Shown piece after piece: positions 1-10,830 of a stretch of 64,000 bases of DNA; positions within the stretch are counted from its first letter, which is position 1; each line of letters starts with the position of its first letter. The stretch is taken from the NCBI GenBank assembly GCA_032622095.1, contig CP136061.1, positions 256,135,582-256,199,581 of the forward strand. The letters are read 5' to 3'. A program made the translations under genes and the position numbers. The notes under the pieces are model-generated. The model searched no databases. It was not told the origin of the DNA and worked only from the letters and a program-made list of their open reading frames with translations. The DNA is from Siphonodentalium dalli. Its lineage: Eukaryota; Mollusca; Scaphopoda; Gadilida; Siphonodentaliidae.

Positions 1-367
1 AATGCACTAATGTCAAAAACCTAGGAACTATTTGTCTATAGTGCACAAGAATATACGGTAGGATATTGATTTTATTTTTCACGCGATTGATGTGACGTCA
101 GTTCATTGTTTATTTTGAACCAGTGAATGACGCCATGCGCGTCTTCTATCGCAACTGCAGTAACGATACAGATGTTTTTATCGCAAATTCGTTATCGCCA
201 ATCTTGTCAGTGAATTTGATAAGAAATGGTAGATAAGAGGTGTTATTGTGCAGTTATTTGCAGACACCAAGGTAAATAGTTTTGTTGTCTACTGAACAAT
301 TTGATTTAATGGAGGTACGACCTTTAGAAGCCCACCTATGATATGTCCTGTACATTCTCTTATATAT
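1..367. other. AT-rich flank, no gene seen
   Basis: No exon with a coherent reading frame and splice sites is visible. The last 25 bases resemble one arm of the double-hairpin MITE (CATTCTCTTATATATG). The matching continuation (CATATGCGAGTC) appears at 821-832, just past the next element, so an old arm was probably split by that insertion. Confidence 0.5.
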
Positions 368-823
368 GTGACCCGCCAGATCAAATCCAGTCGTAAGTCG
401 GAATATTTTTTACCCTGTGCCAATGCATTCTCTTATATATGCGAGTCGACCATAGGTCGCCTCGCATATATAAGAGAATGCATTGGCCTAACAACTTTTT
501 ATCATTTTTTTTTTAAATAAATGTTTCTTACAATTTTTAGGACATAAAATAAAAAAAAACATCCATTACCCTGCAGGGAGCCCCACACATATATAGAAGC
601 ATATATAAGAGTGTCGTCTGTTCATGTTTGTCTGGGGCTCTGTATGGGTGAAATTGTTAAAAAATACAAGAAAAAATTATTAATATTGTAAAAAATTGTT
701 AGGCCAATGCATTCTCTTATATATATGCGAGGCGACCTATGGTCGACTCGCATATATAAGAGAATGCATTGGCACAGGGTAAGAAAATCCCGACTTACGA
801 CTGGATTTTATATGGCGGGTCAC
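368..823. mobile_element. Double-hairpin MITE with GTGACCCGCC ends
   Basis: The ends are inverted repeats: GTGACCCGCCAGATCAAATC on the left and the complement ending GGCGGGTCAC on the right, extending about 35 bp inward. Inside are two near-perfect hairpins at 420-486 and 704-772. Each has arms of about 30 bp beginning CCAATGCATTCTCTTATATA and a small CGACC-ATA-GGTCG stem at its tip. The second hairpin is the reverse complement of the first, so the whole element is a palindrome of palindromes. The spacer is AT-rich and holds another inverted pair (GAGCCCCA/TGGGGCTC). There is no coding capacity, so it must be non-autonomous. Confidence 0.8.
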
Positions 824-1539
824 ATATGCGAGTCTGTCACGTCGCTTCAGAACTAAACTTTTTTATCTCAATTTTGGCGGGAAAATGAGATATTGGTATC
901 GTTCGATTCGGTGCGGGATTTCTTGTCCGAAAATCGCCAGATATCATGTCTAACGAACTTTGAATGAAAGGCTGTGTAAATATGTTCCATCTCAAAAACT
1001 CACCTGTTTGACAGTGCTATATTGTTCCATCTTCGCTGTGGACCACCAATGAATCTGGATATTTTGTATCACGTGATTAAATAAATTTCAGTGCTAAAAT
1101 GTATCTCTGACCTTCAATAGAAAGCAATGGAACCCGAACTTGGCAGAGTGCCCGCAAGTGACGAGTTGGAAGTAATGCTTTCTCACTCCTAGGTATGAAC
1201 ATCTTATTTCCAGGATAATTATTTGGTTAAAATATCACAGAAAATGGTGTGATTTGGGATTTTTGCACGTTTATATGATTAAAAAACACAAAAACCACTA
1301 TAGGCTGGAAAAAAACGGAAATTTTATACAAATTGTTCTATCTCCGAAGTGTTTTTTCAAGATTGCAGCCAATATATAATATTTTTTATCTCGAAACTCG
1401 TCATATACCGCTTAATTCTCCATTATGGCATTAAGTTCTTAGCGCAGAAATAGTTCTCAAAGCATAGTTCTCATAGGACATTTGACTGGCGCGATCGGTT
1501 CGCTATTTAGGATGGAAAAACCAGCGCTAAATACAGAAA
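824..1539. other. Unannotated intergenic or intronic DNA
   Basis: No repeat, splice-bounded exon or RNA gene is recognisable. Frames on both strands are closed at short intervals. Confidence 0.4.
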
Positions 1540-1626
1540 ACCACAGACTAGTACCCAGCCGGTGACAAACCACAGACTAGTACCCAGCCGGTGACAGACC
1601 ACAGACTAGTACCCAGCCGGTGACAG
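1540..1626. repeat. 29-bp minisatellite, three copies
   Basis: Three near-identical units beginning ACCACAGACTAGTACCCAGC start at 1540, 1569 and 1598. The array lies about 60 bp beyond the splice donor of the 1684-1842 exon, inside its downstream intron. Confidence 0.9.
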
Positions 1627-1683
1627 AGTCAGAAAGGAAGTATGACTGATGAGCTCTGGTATAAATTGTAGCTAAACACTCAC

Positions 1684-1842
1684 GACTAAACTGGCAGTCA
1701 AAACCATCCCAGTATGGAAAAGAGAATTCTATATAATGGTGGTCCCAAGGACACCTGCATTTCCCACTGACGCAAGTAAGCATTCCCCAGCATTCGTCTG
1801 TCGGGACACGGAAGCATGGCAACATATGCTTATCTGTAATAT
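1684..1842 (-). CDS. Internal exon, six-Cys EB/EGF-like module
   Basis: This 159-nt exon lies on the minus strand. The acceptor follows a T-rich tract (TTTTTTTTCCAACAG) and the donor reads C|GTGAGTGTT. Two leading bases and one trailing base make it phase 1-1, the usual phase of shuffled extracellular modules. The 52 codons contain six cysteines spaced C-x7-C-x5-C-x4-C-x-C-x18-C, with the C-R-C pair in the middle. That pattern fits EB or EGF-like domains of secreted or surface proteins. The spacing closely matches the exons at 8679-8855 and 39868-39987 on the same strand. I infer they are parts of one gene that continues past the left edge. The partner or ligand cannot be told from this. Confidence 0.6.
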
Positions 1843-1950
1843 CTGTTGGAAAAAAATAATAAACAAAGAATGATGTTATAATCAGACACTCGCAGTTCGT
1901 CATAAATAGGGGCGTGGTTCGGTAGGGTACGAACGACTTAAGGAATAATC

Positions 1951-2053
1951 TCGGTTTCCAAATGTAATTACACAGTCTAAAGGCATATGCGATTTATAAG
2001 AGGTTGTGATTCGGCATATGCCTTTGGACTGTGTAGTTACATAAGGAAACCGA
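1951..2053. repeat. Imperfect palindrome
   Basis: Arms of about 40 bp (TCGGTTTCC...CACAGTCTAAAGGCATATG and its complement) surround a short loop at about 1993-2013. It is probably the remnant of a small foldback element. Confidence 0.7.
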
Positions 2054-2324
2054 TATTTCCCATCATAATTATGCCATTGATTGTTAAATATTGATTTTGA
2101 AAACATTTTTGTTCTTAAAAGACGGTTAAAACAAGGAAATATATGTTCTCAAATAACGGATCGAAAGAGCCGAATATGATTTGTGACGACTTGTGCCGAA
2201 GACAACTCGCCCGGTTCCCATCCGAATAATATCAATCCATCGATCGACCGAGCGTGTTTTCCCCGCAGCGTATGTCAAGGACGAAACAGAACATGGCCAA
2301 AATTAATAAACTTTATATGAAAAT

Positions 2325-2786
2325 TAAAGGTACTCAATCCGATCAGACGCTCCTAAATTACTATTTCTTTGGCTTCGGGGGTAAAACATATTTGATTCGA
2401 GTCGAGGAACCTACCCGTCAAAGCTCAGAGTGATCAGATATCGATTTTTGAAGTTAATTATTTCAATTGTTTCTAGCCCAGAAACTCGTGTTCAAACAGG
2501 TTCAAACGGACGTGCTGGCAGATAAAGATGGATAACTATCAAATTAAGTGGTTATTATTTCCACTTGATTTTAGAGTTATCGATCTTTATCTGCCAGAAG
2601 TCCGTTTGAACCTGTTTGAATGCGAGTTTCTGGGCTAGAAACAATTGAAATAATTAACTTCAATAATCGATATCTGATCACTCTGAGCTTTGATGGGTAG
2701 GTTCCTCGACTCGAATTAAATATTGTTTACCCCCGAAGCCAAAGAAATAGTAATTTAGGAACGTCTGATCGGATTGAGTACCTTTA
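2325..2786. mobile_element. Long-palindrome MITE, AAAGGTACTCAATCCGAT ends
   Basis: The two halves of about 220 bp are inverted copies of each other across a centre near 2555. The outermost motif is AAAGGTACTCAATCCGATC. Both arms also hold TTTGGCTTCGGGGG and a TCGAGTCGAGGAACC block. A second full copy is at 30397-30872 and half copies are at about 13976-14093 and 43780-43910. It has no coding capacity. Confidence 0.8.
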
Positions 2787-3000
2787 GACATTATTAGCAG
2801 AATTTTGGAAGTTTAAAACATATTTTAGTCTCCATGTCAATTGGGACTCATGAGTAGGTAATAGCCAATAGGTTTATTGAACATTTTCTTACATTTTCTC
2901 CTATCTGTCGGCATTGAGCCAAATATTTTTCGATTTCGATTTTTCGCACCGTCATTTGTGATTTTACAGTTTTACCGAGAAAACGGTTCTCAGAAGAAAT

Positions 3001-3833
3001 AGATAGAACGACACAAGTGTGTGAACATGATAACGTTATTGCACGAGTTCTGGCGCGATGGTAAAACGAGAACTGGAGGTTAGAGTTTTACCTCGCGGCA
3101 TGACAAACGAGTGCAATAACGTTAACATGTTCACAAAACTGTGTTGTTCTATATTTATTGCACACTCTGAAGATGGTAGCCTGTACTGTATACAATTTAG
3201 GTCCATATTGTTTATTTAATTGCACAAACGTGTGCTTATTGTAGACTATACCTAATAATTTAGTGAAGAAATTGTCTGCTACGGTTGACGTCGCCAATGA
3301 CGTTGTTGACGTAATGGGTTTGTATTGTTCAAGAACAATACACAATTGTTTATTGAACGTTTTGAAATCTTCTGTATTTTGCTGTATTTCGCACAAATAA
3401 GCCATTGAGTGTACAATAAATAGATAGAACGACACAAGTGTGTGAACATGATGCGCTATTGCACGAGTTTGTTGTAATGTGATGGTAAAACGAGAACCGG
3501 AGGTTCGAGTTTTACCTCGCGGCATGACAAACGAGTGCAATAACTTTAACATGTTCACAAAACTGTTGTTCTATGTTTATTACACAACCTCCAGATTGTA
3601 GCTTGTACACTATACTAACAGTTAGGACTATAATGGTTATTTTTATTGCACAAACGTGCGCTTAGTGTAGACTATACCTAATAATTTAGTGAAGACATTT
3701 TCTGCTAGGGTTGACGTCGCCAATGACGTTGTTGACGTAATGGGTTTGTATTGTTCAAGAACAATACACAATTGTTTATTGAACGTTTTCAAATCTTCTG
3801 TATTTTGCTGTTTTTCGTACAAATAAGCCATTG
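3001..3833. repeat. 420-bp tandem duplication with internal hairpin
   Basis: Two copies begin with GATAGAACGACACAAGTGTG at 3003 and 3423. Each holds a hairpin around GGTAAAACGAGAACNGGAGG and an inverted pair based on TTGCACGAG/CTCGTGCAA-like sequence. The downstream half stays open on the minus strand in both copies and would encode a peptide containing NKQLCIVLEQYKPITSTTSL. Most differences elsewhere change amino acids, so selection on a protein is not shown. Confidence 0.7.
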
Positions 3834-3835
3834 GA

Positions 3836-4780
3836 ATAATAAACTATCGTGGTATTTAAGGAATTAAAGATGATTTATTTTTCAAAAACAAATATATTTG
3901 GTAAAATTTTAAGTAATTATTCAAAAACTTGTGTCAAGACATGAATATGACTATGAACAGTCTCTGTTGGAATCTCAGAAATGACAACCTGCTCCGTTAC
4001 CCGTTAATTCATTTGCTTGTAACAGTAGTCTAACAACAAGAAAACCATATGGTAACGCCCTCAAGATCATATTATTAGGCATAATATGAATTATAATCTA
4101 AAATATATTGGTTTCATGAATGCACCGCCTCATAATTCCATTAAAACAACAAATTATTACAAAACTTACGGCTTATTACTGCAGGTTTCTCATTCACCAC
4201 ACCGGAAGCCTCTAAATACGGATAAGAAATCTACTAATCCGATTAAGCACACACCCGATACACCGCAAAACATTTAGTCTACATTCAAACTGAGATATAT
4301 CGCATACTTCATCAGCAAAGTTAACTGTTATATTACGCATTGTGTTCCAGCCATAAAATCTTCAAGAGTGGACCAGCCATTGTTCACACCTCCAAACATC
4401 GAAAGCAATTAACGCTGTTATAAAAGTTACATGCAGCAATGAGACTTCCACGAACACACATCCGCGAAAACTCCTCCGAAATGTGTTGTCCTACCAGACA
4501 TCCCATCGAGAAAGCGACACAGCCAGATAAGCCTTACTACAAATTTCCTAATATAACTCGCATCGCGTGAAACCTGAAACGTGTTGTCCGTCCAGATATC
4601 CCCATCGGCCAGATCAGCGAATCAGTAAACACCAATAGGTCGTAACAACATTATTGACATAACAACTACGCCTTTTACCGGACTCGGACTAGGGTTCGCA
4701 CTACAACTTTTAATGCGTCCAAAAAAGGCCTATTTCTATAAATAAAACCCGCAGCGCCCATAGGATAAAATAATCTCTAC
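3836..4780. other. AT-rich DNA, nothing recognised
   Basis: A 63-codon frame at 4086-4277 on the plus strand has no visible domain or splice context and is not called as a gene. Confidence 0.4.
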
Positions 4781-4789
4781 ATTAGTATA

Positions 4790-5345
4790 CACCCGGAGGG
4801 CGAAATAAACATGTTGCTACACTGCGACGGGGTGAAGAAAGTTCTGTTGTTTTCTCACTGGCACTTAGTAGCATTTGTATTGAACTATAATTTGAACGCC
4901 ACTCTACGAGCGTACATCTCTGTGGAATCTCATAAATCACGTAAACCTTCGTAACATTTTTTAACATATCGCTAAACTGAAACGAGTTGCAGAACTATAC
5001 TGTGGTTTTCTCACAAGGACTTCATATCATTTGTAACACCCATCAACGAGTGGTCTCTGTGGATCTCAGAACCACGTAACGATTCGTAACACTTTGTAAC
5101 ATATCGCAGCCCTGAGATGCTGCGGTTTTCTCATGGGACTCAGGACTGTATATCATGTGTAACACATACGGGTAACACATTGCAACACATCGCTACATTG
5201 ACACCAGGTGAAGAAAAATGCTGCTTTTTTAAGGGGACTTTGCTAGTTTGTAGGGGCCTCTGGACTGAAGGTGCGTTCTCTGTGGATCTCAAAAATTACG
5301 TTACGGTTTGTAAGATATCGACACACTGAGAAATAATATTCTGCG
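4790..5345. repeat. Diverged tandem repeat, roughly 150-190 bp units
   Basis: About four units share the blocks GGTTTTCTCA, TCTCTGTGGATCTCA, CACGTAACG and TAACATATCGC in the same order. Units differ in length and carry small indels, so this is an old satellite rather than a gene. Confidence 0.6.
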
Positions 5346-5705
5346 GGTTTCTCATGGGTACTGGGTACCTCATGGGAATTGGGTACAGTGTTTGGGGTGT
5401 TTGTAAACAATAATTAAAATGTAATCATAGAGTATAAATTATAGTGCCCAGAAATAGCGGAATATAAACTTAGACGGACTTCCAAAAGCCTAGTAGTGGA
5501 AAATGGTACCAGTATCATGCAGTACCATGACTTTGGGGTGGTGGGTTGATGTGGAGATGGTACAATGGGATGGGGCGTAATGGGACATAACACTACTACT
5601 GATAAAATCTGGACCTAATGTAATTATCCAATTTAATAACATTAGATTTGATAAACTCAACGGGAATTTACTATAGAGAATGAAGTGCGTGCAATTATAA
5701 GCCAT

Positions 5706-5760
5706 TTATTAACCCTTCGATGACTGGACTATTATCTTATATATACGAGCCTCCCACTGT
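5706..5760. mobile_element. Fragment of TTAACCCTTT MITE
   Basis: TTAACCCTTCGATGAC is followed by an arm-like ATTATCTTATATATACGAG. This is the left end plus part of a hairpin arm, with the rest missing. Confidence 0.5.
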
Positions 5761-5787
5761 TAATGTATATACTATAATAACTTGGCT

Positions 5788-6117
5788 TAAAGTGATGTGA
5801 AACAATCCGGTAGGGTGATCATATAGAGAATATGGAGAATAATCTTGTTCAAAGTAATTGATTACGAATATTATATGTAAATTGACAACACACATCGTCA
5901 TTGTTATATATTAATTAAATGCAGTGACTGTCGATGGCGAAATCGTTTATTTATCGCCGACAGATGCGTCCCGAATCGAGTAGTAAATATTTACAATTGA
6001 GCATAGTTCAGATGATGTTTTCTATGGAGTGGTGCGGTCGATGTGCTTGAGTTTTTCGGCGATGTTAGTAAAATGCTATAGCACCTGAATATCAGTTTCA
6101 CGCACCCGAACAATTAC
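5788..6117 (-). repeat. Triplicated coding-like repeat, copy 1 (decayed)
   Basis: It starts with AAAGTGATGTGAAACAATCC and is collinear with the copies at 9056-9480 and 14275-14790. On the minus strand it preserves traces of the peptide block R-V-R-E-T-D seen in the other two, but with stops. It abuts the palindrome at 6118. Confidence 0.6.
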
Positions 6118-6356
6118 ATTATATAAGGATTAACTGTCATGTGGACTGTTTTTATGGAGATGTAACCGTGAGGTAAGTGGACATAACTTGTGTAAAATCT
6201 CTTTTATACAATGGCACCCAATCTCAGTTTAAAATGCCCACTTTTCATCCCAAAAATTAGGCCAACATGCATGTCTGCAGAGTTATGACCACTTACCTCA
6301 CGGTTACATCTCCATAAAAATAGTCCACATGACAGTTAATCCTTATACATTTAGCG
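6118..6356. repeat. Palindrome, AAGGATTAACTGTCATGTGG arms
   Basis: Arms of roughly 70 bp face each other around a loop of about 90 bp. The arms run from AAGGATTAACTGTCATGTGG through GTAACCGTGAGGTAAGTGG. The same palindrome, with a shorter loop, is at 15900-16062. Confidence 0.8.
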
Positions 6357-6690
6357 AAAAAGCCACTTTTGTAAATGTATTTAAATCGAAAAGTGTATCG
6401 TGACAAAAACAGCCCAAAATACCCAATAGCACCCTTGGCAAAAGTTAATAGGAACAATTTCTCTTCACATTGAAACCCGATGATGTATTAAGTCAATCCT
6501 GCGCGAGTCCAAATGCGCCCAAAACATTATGCGTTCGTCTTTCCAAACCCAATGACGTATCGATGGTGTTATGAGCTTGGTGTTATTAGGCGTTGCGCAT
6601 TCACCGAGAAATAACTGCAACTAGCCACGTGGGCGCCGACCAATCAGAATGCTGGATTTAGTGATGACAACACTTAGTATGTAAATATAT
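6357..6690. repeat. Segment repeated inverted at 15548-15893
   Basis: About 340 bp, from AGCGAAAAAGCCACTTTTGT to CACTTAGTATGTAAATATAT, recurs in reverse complement 9 kb away with small differences. The segment is collinear over its full length and includes ACGTGGGCG, CGCGCGAGTCC-like and CACCCTTGGCAAAAG blocks. No open frame is conserved between the two copies. Confidence 0.8.
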
Positions 6691-7735
6691 GTCTTTAAGT
6701 TATATCGTTTGTTGATCTTATTATCTGAACATTTCCCACCAATGATTATGAATCATTCTGCTCTTGTATTATCTGTTTTTGTCTGTGACAGTTGCCTGCT
6801 GTTATTACCGGAACACCCATCTAGTTGAATAATAGACTGTTCAAAGGTACATATGCATACCTTCACAACTGGGTGGGAGATTACATTTAGTAGAGGAAGG
6901 GTAACCTGCACGCAATGCGGTCTATAGGGAAACCAGCGTGCAAAATGTTGTGTATATGCACGGTGTCTGGGCGCGAAAAATTATTTTTGTTTTGCTTATC
7001 TGGAACTCACATGTGTACATGTTAGCTTTTAAAAGTGCATCAGATTAGTTGTCAAGTATAAACAGTATATATGAATTTTTTCCAGAACAACCGTATTCTA
7101 ACCTATCCTATCAGGGCCCCCCCCTCCATATTTTATTGTTAATTTTAAAATGTCGGATTTATGTTTTAGAAATCGTTCTAGGATAATATCGAGTTGATTG
7201 TTTTGAAGAGGGGTGGTAGAAGCGCCTTTCGTTCGCCCTTAATATCACGGGTAACAGAAACTAATATAAACCGCGGAAATGGTCAAAAGTGGTCGTTCTG
7301 TTTCTCGTGACTTGATAATGTTTACTTCTACAATGCCGTATAAAACCACGCAATCACGTTGTTATCACGGACTAGGAGATCTATGGTTGTGGAAGTTACA
7401 TATTGCATGTATAGCAAATTGGATATAACGGGGTATCATGCAAACGTATTCGCAGATACAAATGTGTTTGTACCTCCTGTACAATTTGATTGTTGGTGTA
7501 GACATATTTATTATTCTGTCCTAATAGTATGCATCAATTCAACATATAATAAATATAATAGTACATGTATACATAAGCGAATTATTGGAAAGGGGATTCA
7601 GCAACAAGCCCTGATGCTTATTTTAAGTTTGTTCCCACATTGCTGCGTTCTCCTCTCAATTAGTTGGTGGGGTTCGGACGTGAAGGACTGGAAACATAAT
7701 GTTGTAGAAATATTCTTGTTTTGCTAATGTCGATG
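6691..7735. other. No gene recognised
   Basis: A 122-codon frame at 7359-7727 on the plus strand has no domain, signal peptide or splice support and is probably chance. Confidence 0.4.
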
Positions 7736-7739
7736 GAGA

Positions 7740-7913
7740 CGGCAGTAGAGGGAATAATGAGAGAATGGGCGAAAGAGAAAAAAAGGGAGAAGAAAAGTTG
7801 GGAAAGGAGCATAATTGATGAAATAATGAACAATATTCACCACAGGGACTTTGCAGAGAGAGAGATAGAGCGAGAGTGAGCAAGAGAGAGATATAGAGCT
7901 AGACAGAGAGCGT

Positions 7914-7953
<40 letters not shown>

Positions 7954-8615
7954 GTGAGAAGAGAGTGAGAGTGAGTAAGAGAGAACTAGACAGAAAGATA
8001 TATCGAGAGATTGAGGGAGTGTAAGGAGAAAGCGGGAGTGAGTAAGAGAGATATGGAGATGGTGAGAGTGAGATGGATATACAGATAGAGTGGGTGAGAG
8101 AGGGAGAGGATAACATAGATAGAGTGGAGAACGAGAGAGCGAGAATAAATACGAGAGAGAGAGGGAGAACCATTGTCAGTAAGAGAGAAATATAAACATA
8201 GAGAGGGCAGAATGAGAGTGAGTAATATATATAGAGTGATATATAGAGAGAGATGGGTAGAACGAGAATGAGCAAGGGACAGTGAGAGAGAGAGAGAGAG
8301 AGTGAGTAAGAGAGAGAGAGGGGAGAACAAGAGTCAGTAAGAAAGAAATAGAGAGCTATAGAGAGGGGAGAATGAGTGTGAGTAATATAGAGATAGAGAG
8401 AGTGGTAGAACGAAAGTGAGTAAGATAGAGAGATATGGAGATAATGTGTGAGAAAGAGAGAGATGGAGAGAGGGGTAGACCGAAAGTCAGTAAGATAGAG
8501 AGATAGGGAGAGAGATAAAGGTAGAGAGAGGGGAGCATGAGGGAGCGAGAATGAGTAGGACATAGATAGTGAGAGATATAGACGGGAGAACGAGAGAGTG
8601 AGAAGAGAAATAGTA
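7740..8615. repeat. Polypurine (GAGAGA)-rich tract
   Basis: About 870 bp is almost entirely purine on the plus strand. It is built of GAGAGA runs mixed with GAGTGAGTAAGAGAG, GGGAGAACGAGAG and GATAGAGAGA variants. The long open frames on the minus strand (Ser/Leu-rich) are a by-product of the repeat. It lies about 60 bp beyond the donor of the 8679-8855 exon, inside the downstream intron. Confidence 0.9.
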
Positions 8616-8678
8616 TTTGATTTTTGAATGAAACGGCATTTTAGAAGCTCAACTCCAAAGAATGAACGGAATACTCAC

Positions 8679-8855
8679 GTGGTCTATCATATTTGGGCCC
8701 ATATCTGTATGGTTCATATTCGCAGCTGTTATTGGAATCTGCGTCGTAAAACATCGGTGTGTAATTATTATCACATGCACATATATTACTGGAGCACGAC
8801 ATTTCCTTCCGGCATTCAGATAGCCCCCGTTGACAACTCTCGTATAGTTTCTTGC
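8679..8855 (-). CDS. Internal exon, six-Cys EB/EGF-like module
   Basis: This 177-nt minus-strand exon has acceptor TTCATTCAG|GC and donor C|GTGAGTATTC. It enters and leaves in phase 1. Six cysteines are spaced C-x6-C-x5-C-x4-C-x-C-x16-C, with the C-A-C pair in the middle, followed by an acidic and Tyr-rich tail (Y-R-Y-G-P-K-Y). The acceptor has a weak pyrimidine tract. An alternative AG 5 nt further in would give phase 0 and is less consistent with the sister exons. The module type suggests an extracellular protein. It lies between the 39868-39987 and 1684-1842 exons on the same strand and probably belongs to the same gene, with large repeat-filled introns. Confidence 0.6.
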
Positions 8856-9055
8856 CTGAATGAAATGTGAACATTCATAATTATTACTGAGTGAATAATG
8901 AGTTTTAAGTCAGTTGCACACACATACATGTATGTGTCAATTAGAACACGTGTTCTGATTTTGGTCATAGTGTTTGATTCACCTGCAACGCCCGTGACAG
9001 TTAAAATGAAGTTCGTTGTTACTGGCGACGAATAAAAAATACGTCATAAAGCAGA

Positions 9056-9480
9056 CAAAAAGTGATGTGAATCACTCCAGTATGGTGATCAAATATAAAT
9101 GGAGAATAATCTTGCTTAAAGTAGTTATTTTAACAAATATTAACCCAAATTGATTACACAAACCGTCATTCTGATATATTAATGAAATGCAATACTCTCA
9201 ATGGCGAAATCAGTTGTATTATCGCCGATAATTGCGTCCCGCATCCAGATGTTAGTAATTGCAATTGAAAGTAGTTCAGACGATGTTTTCTAGGGAGTGG
9301 TGTGGCGATATCTTTGAAGTAGAATGTTTTATTCTTCGTGTTGACATAGCGTTTGGGTACCAATTGATCAGTTTCAAGCACCCGAACAGGTACATAATAT
9401 GTCTTAATCGAGTTCAAATGGACAGTTGTCTTAATGCTTTGTTCTGTTCTGTTGATGTACGTCATATGAACCAATTATGG
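9056..9480 (-). repeat. Triplicated coding-like repeat, copy 2
   Basis: It begins AAAGTGATGTGAATCACTCC. On the minus strand a frame of about 100 codons (9166-9474) contains Y-Y-V-P-V-R-V-L-E-T-D-Q-L-V-P-K-R-Y, which matches copy 3 at 14554-14781. The match in protein and in flanking DNA shows common descent. I do not recognise the protein. It could be a mobile-element fragment or a duplicated gene piece. Confidence 0.6.
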
Positions 9481-9544
9481 CATGTTACGACGGGTATGTA
9501 GGCGCCAGATGTTTTCCTCTAGACACTCATGGAACGATATGTCC

Positions 9545-9755
9545 TCCGTGTAAGAATACACTAACCCTAACTCTGGCCCTAACCATAGCTAAACCCTAAC
9601 CATAACACTAGCTCTAACCCTAACATTAGTCCAAACCCTAACCGTAACCCTGACACTAACCCTAACCCTAACCCTAACCCTGACACTAACCCTAACGCCA
9701 ACCCTAACCCTGACCGTAACCATAACCATCACCCTAACCCTAATCCTAATATATA
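9545..9755. repeat. Interstitial telomere-like (CCCTAA)n tract
   Basis: About 210 bp of CCCTAA units is interrupted by variants such as CCCTGACACTAA, CCATAA and CTAGCTCTAA. TTAGGG is the usual animal telomere unit. The heavy degeneracy shows an old internal tract, not a chromosome end. Confidence 0.85.
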
Positions 9756-9948
9756 TGGAGAATGGGGCTACTAGTAATATATATGGATATTTGGGGTGGG
9801 TGTGGTTTCGTGTATTCATATATGAAGGTATACCCATGGAACGCGGTTATATATAGCCGTCTATATAAGAATTGCCCGTCCATATGGTTCCAATCAGTTT
9901 GTATTGAGTGTGTATATTCTCCAGTCTCTAACGCAACCTGTATATGTT

Positions 9949-10347
9949 TTAACCCTTTACCCAACAGAAGGGCCCTGTGCTAATGCATTCTCTTATATAT
10001 GCGAGTCGACCATAGGTCGCCTCTCATATATAAGAGAATGCATTGGCTTAACACATTAAAAATTATAAAATTGTTAAAGAATTTAAGAAAAAATGGTAAA
10101 AAGTGTTAAAAAAAGATTTGTTTAGGCCAATGCATTCTCTTATATATGCGAGGCGACCTATGGTCGACTCGCTTATATAAGAGAATGCATTGGCACAGGG
10201 CATGACTGCAACTATCACAATGTGGTCAAGGAGCCGGTTCCAATGATATCCATATTTGTATGGTTCTATTGAGACAGACCGATGATATTTTAGGCTGTTG
10301 AAGCTTTATTTGGCCGGTTTTGGCCGGTTTGTTGGGTAAAGGGCTAA
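9949..10347. mobile_element. piggyBac-like double-hairpin MITE
   Basis: The ends are TTAA-CCCTTTACCCAACA on the left and TGTTGGGTAAAGGG-CTAA on the right. This means inverted repeats starting CCC next to a TTAA target site (one copy now CTAA), the piggyBac hallmark. Hairpins at about 9981-10047 and 10126-10194 match those at 420-486 and 704-772. To the right is a unique segment with the direct pair GGCCGGTTTTGGCCGGTTT. It has no transposase. Confidence 0.85.
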
Positions 10348-10830
10348 ACAACTTCCAAATGTAATTTTGTGACAAAACACGTCAGCTTGTTTAAACTACT
10401 TCCAAATGTAACTTTGTGACAAAAAACAACAAGTCAACATTTTTAAACGACCTCCAAATGTAACTTTGTAACCCTATTTAACAAGGTCAGGTGATCTATT
10501 TGCATTGTTATAGTTGGTGTTATTCCTGGTAAGCAGTTGTAACTTAGTGACAAAACACACGTCGGAATTTTTGAAATGCTTCTAAATGTAACTTTGTGAC
10601 AAAAACACGGCAGCGTTTTTAAACGACTCAATTGTAACTTTGTTAACAATAAGTGAACTATTTATAGTTGGAGTTGCTTTCTGGAAAGCATTTGCAACTT
10701 CGTGACAAAAACACTTCTAAATTTAACTTTGTGTAACACATTTAACAAGGTTAGGTGATATATTTTCATTGTCATAGTTGGCGTTATTCCCTGGTGAGCT
10801 TTTGTAACCTTGTGACAAATTTAGTCGAGC
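10348..10830. repeat. Diverged ~50-bp tandem repeat
   Basis: Units follow the pattern TTTTAAACGACTTCCAAATG-TAACTTTGTGACAAAAACACG with variable spacing. Similar blocks occur at 23625-23860 and 28190-28480. Confidence 0.7.

Noticed and set aside
7913-8563. 216-codon minus-strand open frame rich in Ser and Leu
   Set aside because: It is a translation of the polypurine GAGAGA tract; overlapping frames are equally open.
9589-9837. 82-codon frame of alternating Val and Arg
   Set aside because: It is a translation of the CCCTAA-type repeat.
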